From Ephydatia muelleri (Eukaryota; Porifera; Demospongiae; Spongillida; Spongillidae): a stretch of DNA of 64,000 nt. A model generated the notes under the pieces. The model saw nothing but the letters and a program-made list of their open reading frames with translations, was not told where the DNA came from and searched no databases. The position numbers and the translations under genes are program-made. Below, in pieces: positions 38,239 through 50,560 of this stretch (within the stretch, counting starts at the first letter, position 1; every line of letters starts with the position of its first letter). The stretch spans positions 3,617,306 through 3,681,305 of the forward strand of contig JABACO010000011.1 in assembly GCA_013339895.1 (NCBI GenBank), in the 5' to 3' direction.

Positions 38239-41200
38239 AAGGATAAGGGATTTATGAGAAGGATATTGCAGCATACCAGCTGGTTAGCCTTATTTCCTGA
38301 CGTAATCCCATAACGTAAATACTTCTCTTATCAGCAGAGCAGTCTGATATGGATTAATAGTCGGATTTATTGATTTCCTTGATGTGGCTAATTATCCAGC
38401 ATGCACTAGGGAGAGTCATGTGTGCCACTAGGTTGTGTGTGCTGGGAGGGGGGAAAGAGCATACTGATTAAAAGCTGTGTTCTAAACTCTCACCACCAGA
38501 CATGATCAACATGTTCAAACTGAAGTACGTTCCGAACCAGTGTGAGTGGATTTACAGAGGCGGTACGGCCACTCCCGCTGTGGCGTGGTGAGTAGAGGGA
38601 AAGTGTGTCACTTCTTGAGAGGAGTGAGGGTGTCACTTCTTGAGAGGAGGGAGGGTGTCACTTCTTAAGAGGAGTGAGGGTGTCACTTCTTGAGAGGAGG
38701 GAGGGTGTCACTTCTTAAGAGGAGGGAGGGTGTCGCTTCTTGAGAGGAGGGAGGGTATCACTTCTTAAGAGGAGGGAGGGTGTCACTTCTTGAGAGGAGG
38801 GAGGGTATCGCTTCTTGAGAGGAGGGAGGGTGTCACTCTATACTTGAGCCATTTTCTTGCCACTTTCGCTCACGCGTGAACCAATGGGAGATTGACTTGT
38901 GCAGTCTTACATGACCTTGAGCTCTCAAATAATGTCCAACTGCATCTGTGCTTGCCTCACATGCTTGTACATTTGTATATTCAACTTTCATATACATACC
39001 ACAATGCACTATATATATAGACATCTCACGTAACTTTGGTTGCTCTCCCATACACTCCACTATGCACCCCTATGCACCCCACGCTCCCATTATGCACCCA
39101 CACTCCCATTATGCACCCCACACTCCCATTTTGCACCCCACACTTCCATTATGCACCCCACACTCCCATTATGCACCCCACACTCCCATTATGCACCCCA
39201 CACTCCCATTATGCACCCTCACACCCACTATCACCACACCCAGTGCTGAGCAAAGCACGGCAATCATCCACATATACGATGGCAGAGGTAGCACAGCTGA
39301 GGTGGCCACACTGAATAGCATCCACTCCTCACCCATCGTGTTCATGGAGGTGGGTTACAGCTTCAGTTGTGTTTTGTGGGACTTGTTCCCTGGCTACACA
39401 GAACTGCATATCAATTTGTTCATTTCGATTTGTTGACATGCAACTCCCATCTTGGTATTCTGCAGTACAACAGTGTATTCGATGTAGTGATATCTGCAGA
39501 TGAATCGGGAATGGTTGAGTACTGGAGTGGAGCTGCCAAATCATATGGCTTCCCAAAATGTGTCCAATTTGAGCACAAGATCGACACTGACCTTTACGAG
39601 TTTGCCAAAGTGAGCATGAAATAGAATCTTCCCCCTTCCCTGTCCCCTCTCCTTGCATACTTTTCTGCGATAACATCATTGCAAGGCTACATGTATTGTG
39701 TTGTTTGGTAACTATGGTAACCATATTTCTGCAGCACAAGACCATTCCAACAAATCTACGGTATTCACCTGATGGAAAGCAGTTTGTTACAATGGCACGT
39801 GATCGTAAGGTAATCAAATTTCATTGTCTTTTGCTTTTGGCATCTAAAGTTTGTACTTAATGTGGTATGCAATATCAGTTGTTAAGAGTATGCTACATGT
39901 ACAGTGCACTATACCATGGGTATGCTAATGTTTGAATGCCAGACCACCTAATTAGCGTGTGTGATATGCCTATCAATTTAACTCTGAGCACAAGTTTTGC
40001 AAATTGTCATTTGTGCCTTAGAGTCTATTTCATGAAATGGCGAAGCTTAAGGCTGTCAAAAGTTCGTATATGTGTGTTGTGTTAATGACAGAAGAAGTTT
40101 CGATGTGCATGTGAAGTGAGTTCTTTGTGGGTGGTAGAGTATCAGATGATCATGTGCAGCTCTTTGCTACTTTCCACAGGTGAGGGTATTCTGGTTTCTG
40201 ACTGGAAAGCTGTACCGCACATATGACGAGTCATTGGATATCTTCATACAAGAGCAGCAGGTATGCATGTGACCTTTATTTGGCGGTTGACAGTCGTCTT
40301 GAAATTTGTGTCCATGTTACAGCTCACACCGCAACTACCTAACATGGAGTTTGGTCGTAGGTTAGCTGTTGAGAAGGAACTGGAAAAGACGCCTGCCTTC
40401 CAGCTGTGTAATGCCTGTGAGTCTGCAGGCAGCTGTGGTCTGTATTAGTGCTCACGTGAGAGCTCATTTCAACATCTGCAAGAAATAAAATTAACCACAA
40501 TTAGTCATTGCTATTAGTAAAACATGGAAGAAAACTGTGCCCACTTTAATAGTAATCAAAAATATGGGAAAGAAGAAAAACAGTCCTTGTGCAAAGTTTC
40601 TTCAAACATTACTAGCTTTGATAGGCAATGGATTTTAAGGCAGCTTTCTGTTTGTAAACTTGTGCTAACTGCACTAAAACTAATAAGCATGAAGCAATTG
40701 ATTAACATCGTTAATTAAGCAATTAACTTAATAATGCACATAATAATTATAGCAACATGATGCATTTTTAATGTAACCGCATATGGTCAGAAATTATTAT
40801 TAAGTTGAGTTATTTAGTTTGAATTAGTCAACTGGTTAATGAATACATAATTGATTTATTGCATCATATTTTTTCATCCACTTTAGCAATTTTCAGTGAT
40901 GATACAGTGTAGCTGCCACCCTATATATCAAGTGCTGCCACCCTACCCTTCATAATGCTGCCCCCCCCTACCCTTCATAATGCTGCCCCCCCCCCCTACC
41001 CTTCATAATGCTGCCCCCCCCTACCCTTCATAATGCTGCCCCCCCCCTACCCTTCATAATGCTGCCACCCTGCCCTTCATATGCTGCCCCCTACCATTCA
41101 TAATGCTTCTCATCCTTTCAGTGTTTGATGAAAGTGGATATTTCATCATCTATGCCAACATGATGGGCATTAAAAGTGAGTTTTGAACCTGATCTGGTTC

Positions 41201-44200
41201 TTGTTGGTGTATGTGAAAATTCTGTGTACTTACATGTATACCCAGTATTTGATCCATTTAACTTCACCTTGAAATTTTTGGGTTGGAAGATTTCAGGAGG
41301 CTGGACTCTGCCTTACAACAAAATGTTTGCCCACTTGCAATTTTGGAGCTTAGAGAGATTGTCCGGTTGAAGGCAGAAAGTAGTTTATCACTCAACCTAG
41401 CTATAATGCACATAATGAAGTATGTAGGAGCTTCTCATTTGACACTGCTGTATTCTATGCCACCATGTGAGCAAAGAAGTCTGGGAGTGAATTTATTGAA
41501 GGTGTGTAATGTTTGAGAGACCAACATCTCAGGCAAATGAACATTTCAACACTTTTTATAAGCGCTCGGACTTGACAGACAATATTTTGTTCTAGAGTTG
41601 AGACATTCGTTTTCTTAGCATTATTTAAAGCTATGAAAATACTTCAGCAAACATTTCTTGATACGCTATTGTAAGTTTAGGCTGTACTTGTTTCATGTAA
41701 TGACCAGAGCCAATTGATGATCCCAAAATATGTGCCCAATGTCCATTGGGGATGAGCATGACAGCTGAATACTGTATTTCCATTTGAACCCTCCCGTTCA
41801 TCAGATTACCACACTACTTCCACAGCATTTAATGTGTAGCCAAGGAGATGTCCTACGACCCCACTGTAATGATCTGAGCTTTGCTTGGTACTCTCTCATC
41901 CTCACAGTTGTCAACGTATACACTGACAAATGTGTGAATGTTATTGGGAAGGTCAGCAGTGTGTGTGTGTGCATGTATGTGTGATGTGTGTGTGTGATGT
42001 GTTGTGTGTGTGTGTGTGTGATGTGTTGCATGTGTGTGTTGTGTGTGTGTATGTGTGTGTGTGTTGTGTTGTGTGGGCGTGTGCATGTGTGTTGCATGTG
42101 TGTGATGTGTGCATGTGTATACATATGTGTATGTGTGCATATGTGTATGTATGTGTGCATATGTGTATGTGTGCATGTGTGTACATATGTGTGTGCATGT
42201 GTGTACGTCGTATGTGTGCATGTGTGTACGTACGTATGTGTACATGTGTGTATGTATGTGTGTATGTATGTATGTATGTATGTGTGCATGTGCACTATTC
42301 TAGCTGTTTTCACTGATGTATCATTGTAGGAGGAAAATGTCCGCTTCATCCAGATGGCACTCCAACAGGGAGCAGTGAATAAGAAAGCTGTACTGACCCT
42401 GGTATGCGTAAGCTTGAGTTAGCGGTGTCCCACAATCAAATGATTTCAGCTTACTAACTATTATGGTTTAATAACTTTGAAGCATAAGCAAATGATTAGT
42501 ATATTCACAGTATGATTGAATAATAATTCACACCAAGACTTCTGGTGTTTTTGGTATAAACATAGATACTATTCAATTATTGAAATCCTGCTTGTTAAGT
42601 TGTTAATTTAGTTCAAACCGTTTATTCAAGATTAAGTGACCACCCATGTTCTAAAAGGAATAATTTTTGGTATCAATTAGTAAGAATCAATTAACTACTT
42701 CCATTGTCAAGTTATGAATTGTCAAAGATTTGATTTCCCGGCACTTGATTATCAACAGTTTTGCCTTCTTACATTGTTTTTATTATTTATGTATTCAGAA
42801 TTTCTTTCCATTTGAAAATGACACTAATTTCACTACTTTGGTAAATCTTTTTCATTGTGGGATATTCTGGTGGGATTTAAATTTCAGGCACCTCTGCATG
42901 AAATGAAGAAATCTCTGTGCAGTTAACACCTTTCCCCTCCCTTCCCCCTCCTCCCCTCTTTCTTCTCCTCCTCCTCTTTCCCCTTGGTCATGGTCTTTCT
43001 GTCCTCTCCCCCTCCAACCAAGGAAATGGAGGTCTCAGAGAACCCTGGCCTGAGAAAGGACACAGCCGACCCAACCCTCATGTGCACTGGGTACAAGAAA
43101 AACCGGTTTTTCTTGTTCAGCAGGAGGGATCCACACGATGTGAAGGGGTACGACTCTTTTTTGGAGTGTATGCATATGTGGCTGTACTTGGGAGGTCATC
43201 CACTTGCATGTTCCTTTTATTGAGATGTCACCTTGTCTTCTCTTTGGATGATGAGTAATCTTATATGTGTACATGTATTTGCTTCCATTGCTACCAGCAT
43301 AAAGTAATGTGATAATGTTTGGACCTGGATTACATGTGTAGAAACTCACCTCACTCACACCACCGTACATCTGTCACCTCACTCACATCACCATACATCT
43401 GTCACCTCACTCACACCACCATACATCTGTCACCTCACTCACATCAACATACATCTGTCACCTCACTCACACCACCATACATCTGTCACCTCGCACCATA
43501 CAACTGTCACCTCACTCACACACCATACATCTGTCACCTCACTCACACCACCATACATCTGTCACCTCAATCACACCACCATACATCATGGGTAGGGTTT
43601 AGGAGAACAGTAAACCAAGTATCAACTACTTCATTACCAAATATCCAGCCACTCCCACTTACCACCTGCCCAGCCAGAGTAATACAGGTGTCGTTGCATC
43701 TATCTGTTGGTAACATATATTTGGATACCACCTGTTTGCACGAAATCCTTGTACAGTGTACATCTGGGGCCTCGACCGTGCAGTTTTTGATAAGAATGTC
43801 GACTAGAAAATGATTCGCATCAAAACTATTTATGAATACCTATCGTGGCTGCGTTACTATATATATGTTTCATACACAAATCACTTAGGCAGTGACTTAG
43901 TCCCCTTGCAGTACATGAGGAATGGATTAAGTGTATTCATTACATGAGAGTGCAGGCCCACTGATATCCCATAGTAAGTTGTGTCCCTCCCCACACTTAC
44001 TCCTCTCATAGGATACCCAAAGTATAAGCCATTAGATGAGGTAAAGCTGCCAATAATCATGACCCAATGCATCTATGCATTGTTGCAGTTGCCGCAGAAT
44101 GACTGGTTACATTTAGACGGCTAGTAGTGAGCAGTGGCCACAAATTGCTTTAAAATGCTGTATGTTATCATGACATGAGAAGAAATTATAGCACAAATGA

Positions 44201-47200
44201 ACGATTAATGATTCTACCTTCTAATTAATTACAACAGAAATTGATGATTAGTGTATAATTACATATACACAACAAGTAATTAGATCTAAAAAGGTACAGT
44301 ATGTGAGTGTTCTTGTATTGTTGGCATTTATGTTTGTGTATTCAGATGGCAGGTTCCATTCAGTCAAGAATAAGTGACCACCCATATTCAAGTTACAAAC
44401 ATCCCCTTTAGCAACATAACCATTTCCATTTGTTTTAATTTGATACAATAACGAATCTGCACCCATGTTTTCCAACTGTCTGGTGATAGATCAAAATAGT
44501 TGTTCCAACCGACCTCCAATACTGAACTCAATCCAGTCTTTTTTTTCCTGGTGCCATCCAATATATACAATCTCAAGGGCTCACCCAGGAGCCATGTAAT
44601 TTGAGTGGGCGAGACAAAGTAAGTGTATATGAGGAGTTTCATAATGTTTCTGTCCTTTTTGGGGGGGGGGGGGGGGGGGGGGGGGGGTCTTCCTTTAGAG
44701 AAGAGAAAATTCACTATCTCTCCATATACTCTTGATTCTCCTTTAACATTTTTTGTTCAGACTTAACACTATTCATGATAAGTCAAACACCTCTTGTGTG
44801 TGTTTGTGTGCATGTATTGGTATTGTTATGGGAACTGTGCTCTGTGTACGCTTGCAGTGCCTGTGTTGTCCTTTCGTAGAGGAGAAAATGAAAGAGATGT
44901 GTTCAATGAGAAACCTTCCAAAGAAGAGCAGTTGGCAGCCACACAGGTAGGTGTGGGGTGGGAATATCAAATATGCGGTCATTGGGATGCAGCAGTAATG
45001 TGAGGTCATGCGGGTCTGGTTACGGGATGATGTCGTTTGGGTGCAGTCATCGTTTCCTGTGTGTGCTGTGTGTTTGTGTGTGTGTCTATGTGTGTGTGTG
45101 TTCTTGTGTACACAGTACAATAAGATTTAAAAAATTGGTTGGGAGGTTTGTCTGTGCACATTTCCACTTGGAGAAGGCTGTCTGCAATATATTGATCTGA
45201 AGTGAACACGCAGACTCTTATCAGTGTGTGCAGCAGCAGATTTTACCCTCGCTATTCAGGGCTCTTTCAATGATAGGTGCATTATCTTTGACCTCAAGTA
45301 GTACCATGAAACAAGTTGTGTACCTCACAATTTTAGTGTGATGAAGTTTGTTCTCAAAACTTTACCACTCCCACACGACTGAGGTATCCTGTTGTTGAAA
45401 CGTGTGTCGAAACAGTGTATGTATAATCACCTTGTAGAACAACAGGTTGCAAAAAATTTGGTGTGCAACAGAGCTATACAAAAAAGTGCACGATTCAGGA
45501 CTTCTAGATGCCAAACTTGTGCAAACCATTCTATGTTATGTGTGTATATACATACACATTGGTATAGTATACATACACATTGGTATAGTAGTATATACAC
45601 AATGGTATAGTATACACATGAATAGTTGAATTGGTTGCACTTGTGGTCCTCTGTCTGTGTGGTTCAGTGGGCTCTGGAGAGTAATCTCCAGTCATGATCT
45701 CAAGGCATGTCTCCACCGCTACTGCTGATGGTGGAACCACACAGGGTGGGAGCATGCACTAGATTAACCCCAATAAAACTTCCAAGGTGTGTTGTTTTTG
45801 TTTGGACTGTTACTACTTTGAGAACCCAGTCGAAAGGCATTGTCTGCAAGTCTTTGTGGGTGAGCTCAGCACTGCCTTGTGGTGGGGCCAACTTCTGCTT
45901 CTATGGCTGTCAAGTCATGAAATTGCCCAAGATTTTGTGCTTTGTGCAACTGTAGATGCAAGCACATTGGGCTGCAAGTTGCTGCAACAATTGGAAGAAG
46001 TAGTCTTTTAAAACCATTTCATCTGCCATCTCGTTATAGTACTATGTCTAACCAGGCCTGCAGCTCTCAACTTGTTGACTCACTTGTAGGTCACCCCATG
46101 TGGTTGTACTTGTATGGTGTTTGACACTCAGGGGAATTAATTCAAATTCAGTCTAAGTTAAGACCATCTGATCTTCAGCCTAAAGCTAAAGTCAAGACCA
46201 TCCCACCACCCCTGAATCCTCACCTCCTCCCAACTGATCTCTCCTCTCCCTCTTTCCTGTGGGCTAAGTTGAGACCCAGGACTCGTAACAACTATGCACG
46301 AAGCCAAGTGAAAGTGGGTGTGCCATGACTCAGCATGAGATGTTCTCTCTGCCATTGGCCCTGGTGATATAACTGACCTCTGATGCTGCAGCTTGGTACT
46401 GCAGCAATTCAGTGGGTGACCCTGAAAGCGTTCTTATGGAAACACACTCTTTGATGCCCAGCTAATCTGTTGTCCAGGACAGAAGATAGTGAACTTTCCC
46501 ATCCTTTGATGAAGCTGATCTTTGGCCTTTATTGTGTCTTTCAAAAATGGTATTAGTATAAATTGAGTTGGCATGCCCTCTCTGTACACTATGTGCATGA
46601 TAGGGTATCTGTTCGTTGTGGTGTAATATTCCTTTGCCAAATGACTGCAGAATCAAAATGCTTATGAATCTACAAGCATGACAGTGTCTGCATACGTTGC
46701 AGTGTGTTCCTGTTGTTGCTATGCTCCCACAATCCAAGTGGGATCATTTAGGGAACATTTTATGGGTGTGACATTCGAAGCCTCTTGTGTAAGAAGTGCT
46801 TGTGCAGTGTGAGAAGTGTTCTTTAGCATTGGCATAAAAACTTCCTTGCTTCAACCTGCAAATGAGCAGATATGTATAGACCATTGGGATCTCACAAAGC
46901 ATCGTGCCTCTCAAACATTGTAGAGCAGGAGCAGGTACATGTACATTGGTAGGAGTGGGGGGGGGGGGGGGGAGGTTAAGGGATTTGGATATAGTGTGGC
47001 CACTGCAAAGCTGTTGAGTGTTATGATCTGTTATTTTAGCTGTGGAGGTTTAGTTAGTGGTTACTTTACTCTAAAGAGCAAGGGGGGCAACAAATAGGAT
47101 GAGCACACAACAAAACTTGCAGGGCAAAATATAAAGGGGCAGATGTACTTGTGTAGTCCATAGGGTAGATCTAAGGGGGTAAGTTAATGCCTTCATTGGC

Positions 47201-47775
47201 ACCAATAGTATTGTATGTGCTGGTTCTGTCCTATCGCATTGAGAATTAATTGTGTTGGTCGGTTTAGTTGTACCAGTACACTATGTTTGAAATATCTTCC
47301 ATCCCTACACATCTGTGTGTGAATTCAGCTAGGCTGCTGTTGTGTACAAACTGTGGTTTGAGATGCTGTGAGGCTTCTATTTTTTTATTATTATTTTTTG
47401 ACAAGTTCCTATATAACTTGTTTGTGCAAGTCCACACAAAGGGTAGGTCACATTATTTGCCAATGGAGGGAGGTTGCTGGTCACATTTTAAGACACTTCC
47501 ACCCATTGTGGGTGCAAAATCCACCTTCCTCATAGCTCTGTTTGTCAGCCAGGTTTCCCCACAAACGCTGTTGAGTAGTGGGCTGCAGCTGTTGTCCTAA
47601 TGTCAATTGTTGTTTTAGCTGCCACCTTGGTCACAACAGCTGCCCAATCTCTATCAGCATGCCTTAACCAAAGACACCAATGTGAATCACAAGTAATGCC
47701 AATTAACTGTATTGGAGGAACTGCAAGTGCAAATATATGCAATTGACAATGCAAACTCGGAAGAGTTGTAACTAT

Positions 47776-47826
<51 letters not shown>

Positions 47827-47967
47827 CGTGCGTGTGTGTGTGTGTGTGTGCGTGCGTGCATGCGTGTGTGTGCATGTGTGTTTGTGTGTGTGCGTGTGTG
47901 TGTGTGTGTGTGCGTGCGTGCGTGCGTGTGTGTGTGTGTGTGCGTGCGTGCATGCGTGTGTGTGCAT

Positions 47968-48032
<65 letters not shown>

Positions 48033-49125
48033 CCTTTCATTGCACATTATATGGTTTATATGATTTCAGTCGAACAAGACATCTCGGGTCAGTTCTTTGG
48101 CTGTTCTGCATACCACGCTGGGTGACATCCAAGTGAAGCTATTTCCTGAGTAGTGAGTCCTGTTTTGTGCTGGTCCCTGTGCCAGTGTGCTTTGCATGTG
48201 TGCTTCCCTTGTGCCTTTGTGCTGTGCCTGTGTGCCTGTGAGCTACCCCTGTGCCTTTGTGCTGTACCTGTGTCTGTGCATGTGGTTACCCCTCTGTGCC
48301 TATGTGCTGTGCCTGTGTCTGTGCATGTGGCTATCCCTGTGCTGGTCCCTGCGCCTATGTGATACAAATCTCTTTTCTCAAGTTGTGCCAAGACTGTTGA
48401 GAACTTCTGTGTTCATGCGAAGAATGGCTACTATGATGAGCATATCTTCCACCGTGTCATTAAGCAGTTTATGATACAGACTGGAGACCCAACAGGTTGC
48501 TTGCCTCTCTCCTTCCATTTCCCCTCTCTTTTTCCATCTCCATTTCCCCTCTCTCTTTCCATCTCCATTTCCCTACCTTGTTTCCTTGTTTCGTTCAACA
48601 CTCCCTCTCTCCCTCACCTCCTGTTGTTCACTCCCTCCCTTCCTTCCTTCCTTTTCTCACCCGCTGTTACTCTTCCTCCTCCCCCTCCCCATTCCCTCAC
48701 CCCTGCCTTCCTTTCTCTTTTCCCTTTGCTGCTTGTGTGACATGTTGCTGGCACCTTCATTTAGGTACAGGCACAGGGGGAGAGTCAATATGGGGTGGAG
48801 AGTTTGAAGATGAGTTCCATCCGACTCTGAAGCATGATAGACCCTACACAGTCAGCATGGCCAATGCAGGACCCAACACAAATGGCTCTCAGTTTTTCAT
48901 CACTGTTGTCTCAACAGTAAGGAATACCAATTTGCTCAGCCTGCTTTTTATTATCACAACACACACACATACTGCACACAGCCTTGGCTAGACAACAAGC
49001 ATACAGTCTTTGGTCGTGTGGTAGCTGGCATGGATGTTGCCCAACAAATCAGTGAAGTGAAAGTCAATTCAAAGACTGACCAGCCGTTAGACGACATCAA
49101 GATTATTAACATTACTTTAAAATGA
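33898..49125 (+). CDS. PPWD1: PPWD1, WD-repeat cyclophilin of the spliceosome (625 aa, 19 exons)
   Basis: Exons: 33898-34033, 34099-34201, 34287-34387, 37177-37272, 38500-38587, 39244-39349, 39466-39609, 39735-39809, 40180-40260, 40323-40416, 41122-41175, 41908-41951, 42330-42401, 43023-43147, 44880-44946, 48070-48152, 48383-48495, 48765-48916, 48982-49125. All introns are GT-AG and phases agree; the total is 1878 nt. The N-terminus is acidic with a PPAKKRK stretch, followed by WD repeats ([25 protein letters not shown] and others) to about residue 330. The C-terminal cyclophilin domain starts about residue 468. Catalytic-pocket residues match CypA: R514, F519, M520, Q522, N561, Q570, F572, W580, L581, H585. 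The protein is therefore predicted to be an active peptidyl-prolyl isomerase; human PPWD1 (646 aa) is a nuclear spliceosome-associated protein. No frame breaks. Confidence 0.97.
34428..36336. mobile_element. DNA transposon with about 80-bp inverted repeats, in PPWD1 intron 3
   Basis: The ends GTCTCGTACCCAGACCTG (34428) and the complement of GTCTTGTACGCAGACCTG (ending about 36336) extend into near-identical inverted repeats of about 80 bp. Each contains its own TACGTAA...TACGTA palindrome. An 8-bp repeat TTCAGATA flanks the element (34420-34427, 36337-36344), pointing to a hAT-like insertion. No transposase fragment is recognised in the 1.7-kb interior, so it is non-autonomous. Confidence 0.75.
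36405..36835. repeat. Minisatellite, unit about 21 bp, PPWD1 intron 3
   Basis: About 20 copies of CATCATGGTCCCTCCATCATCC with length variants. Forward frames read as His/Ser/Pro repeats and are artefacts. Confidence 0.95.
38159..38233. repeat. (GA)n microsatellite, PPWD1 intron 4
   Basis: About 75 bp of GA dinucleotide. Confidence 0.95.
38600..38836. repeat. Minisatellite, unit about 27 bp, PPWD1 intron 5
   Basis: About nine copies of GAGGGAGGGTGTCACTTCTT plus AAGAG/GAGAG, beginning 13 bp after the exon 5 splice donor. Confidence 0.95.
39052..39232. repeat. Minisatellite, unit 20 bp, PPWD1 intron 5
   Basis: About nine copies of CACTCCCATTATGCACCCCA, ending about 12 bp before the exon 6 acceptor. 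Forward frames are repeat artefacts. Confidence 0.95.
40918..41108. repeat. Minisatellite, unit about 25 bp, PPWD1 intron 10
   Basis: About eight copies of TACCCTTCATAATGCTGCC with C runs of variable length. Confidence 0.95.
41958..42290. repeat. Degenerate (GT)n/(GTAT)n tract, PPWD1 intron 12
   Basis: About 330 bp of GTGTGT, GTGCAT and GTATGT units, starting seven bases after the donor. Confidence 0.95.
43336..43588. repeat. Minisatellite, unit 28 bp, PPWD1 intron 14
   Basis: About nine copies of ATCTGTCACCTCACTCACAC followed by CACCATAC. Confidence 0.95.
44661..44687. repeat. Poly-G tract (27 nt), PPWD1 intron 14
   Basis: Uninterrupted G run. Confidence 0.95.
47778..48028. repeat. (GT)n with GCGT variants, PPWD1 intron 15
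   Basis: About 250 bp, ending about 40 bp before the exon 16 acceptor. Confidence 0.95.
48165..48365. repeat. Degenerate CTGTGCCTGTGTGC-type repeat, PPWD1 intron 16
   Basis: Repeated TGTGCTGTGCCTGTG..CTGTG units fill intron 16. Confidence 0.85.
48500..48730. repeat. Pyrimidine-rich tract, PPWD1 intron 17
   Basis: CTCTCTTTCCATCTCCATTT and CCTTCC runs fill intron 17 (48496-48764). Confidence 0.85.
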
Positions 49126-49376
49126 GTACTATGTATTTGTGCTCGTTCCCTTTGTTTTGTTTTTAATGATGCGTCATTACGGTAATTTTAGATTTTTAAT
49201 ATTGGTTTGACTGGGAGTAGCAGCATAGAAAACGGTGCTTGTAGTACAGAAGAGAAAAGCCTACGTTTTTTTTTTTCGCTCCGAGTACAATGGCTAAAAG
49301 ACCATTGGGGTGAGTTGCGTAGCGTCGCCAGAAACCGTAGAGTAGGTCCACTACTGGCCGTGGGTGGGGCTGAACA

Positions 49377-50436
49377 ATGGGCGTGTCAACAGGCATACTC
49401 ACACATCCCGACCCTCTCAGGATACCCAGGCTTGCAGTTGCCTGCGCACCTGTAGTACGGTCCGTTGCCAACAAACAGTACTCCGCCAGTGACTACGAGG
49501 TTAACTTACCCTCCCACTCGGAGAAACAAATGTATTATTTTGATGTACAGGTTTGCCTGCTGCAGTTACACGGAGATCCAGCCTGGGCCTTTCCAAACGC
49601 GTGCATTGATTATGATGTGGATCCTCTGAAAGCCGCATTTACCGAAGTTGAAAAGCAAACCACTGTAAAAGGTATTGTAATGTGTTGGTCCGAAAGCAGA
49701 ATACAATACAGTACCATCTTTCCTCTAAGGTTGCAAAGGATATGCACTGTCTGTTGAGGGAGCACCAGGCGAAGATGAACACACAGTCACTATTTTTTAC
49801 GTGATCCCTGCCACACTACAATGTAAAGGTTTTCTCATATGATCACACACCATACACACACACACACACAGACACACACACACACACAGACACAGACACA
49901 CACACAGACACACACACACAGACACACAGACACAGACACACACACAGACACACACACAGACACACACACACAGACACACACATACAGGTAGACCAATGCA
50001 TTATGTAGTTACATAAAATATTTGCTAACTCTTTCTCTCTCTGCTCTCTATTCAGCTTCAACTTGCACACAAGCACACTTTCAATCACTCGCTGATGTAT
50101 TGGAAAACAAAGATGGACTTTACAGTATGCCACCTGGTCACAGGTAAGCATCATACCCTTCTGATGGCTGTTGCACACAGTTGATGCAACAATGCTTACA
50201 GAGAAATGGCATTCACCTTGGACCAGTGGTTAAGAGAGAGGCACACACTACCTATTGTCAATCTTGACATATTATTCCTTTGCAACAGTGAAGAAAAAGG
50301 AATTGGGGGATTGGTGAAAGCAATAATTGACAATCCAATTTATGAGAACCGCATACGATCCCCTGAGGATGAACTAATAATTGCAATTAACAATCCGTTG
50401 TATGTATTTGGTGCTGCACCCATGCCTACTGAGTGA
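49377..50436 (+). CDS. Unrecognised four-exon gene (about 238 aa)
   Basis: Exons 49377-49671, 49730-49828, 50056-50143 and 50202-50436 join with GT-AG borders and matching phases (1, 1, 2) and end at TGA. The start codon is the first in-frame ATG and is not certain. The protein is acidic in its second half (SPEDELIIAINNPLYVF), has four cysteines around the exon 2-3 junction (CKGYALSVEG, CKASTCTQ) and shows no clear membrane helix. I recognise no family. It lies between PPWD1 (stop 49125) and the convergent DYNC2LI1 (stop 50561), only 124 bp from the latter. The phase-consistent exons argue that it is real. Confidence 0.6.
49850..49985. repeat. (CA)n/(CAGA)n microsatellite
   Basis: About 135 bp of CACACAGACACA units in intron 2 of the gene at 49377-50436. 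Confidence 0.95.
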
Positions 50437-50560
50437 TCAACGTACATGCAACCATCATTCGATTGTGTTGCACTATTTATAATTCTTTGGAATTTCAAAG
50501 GATGACGTGCATATTAAAAGATGTGTGTCGAACACCATCTGATAAAAGAATGTAATTCCA

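Noticed and set aside
45640..47700. Possible retrotransposon remnants on the minus strand of PPWD1 intron 15
   Set aside because: Short frames look protein-like but no diagnostic protease, reverse transcriptase or integrase motif could be found.
47737..48136. Cys/Val and Thr/His dipeptide proteins
   Set aside because: Translations of GT/CA microsatellites, in introns or intergenic DNA; the same applies at 30892-31216, 41801-42349 and 61386-61769.
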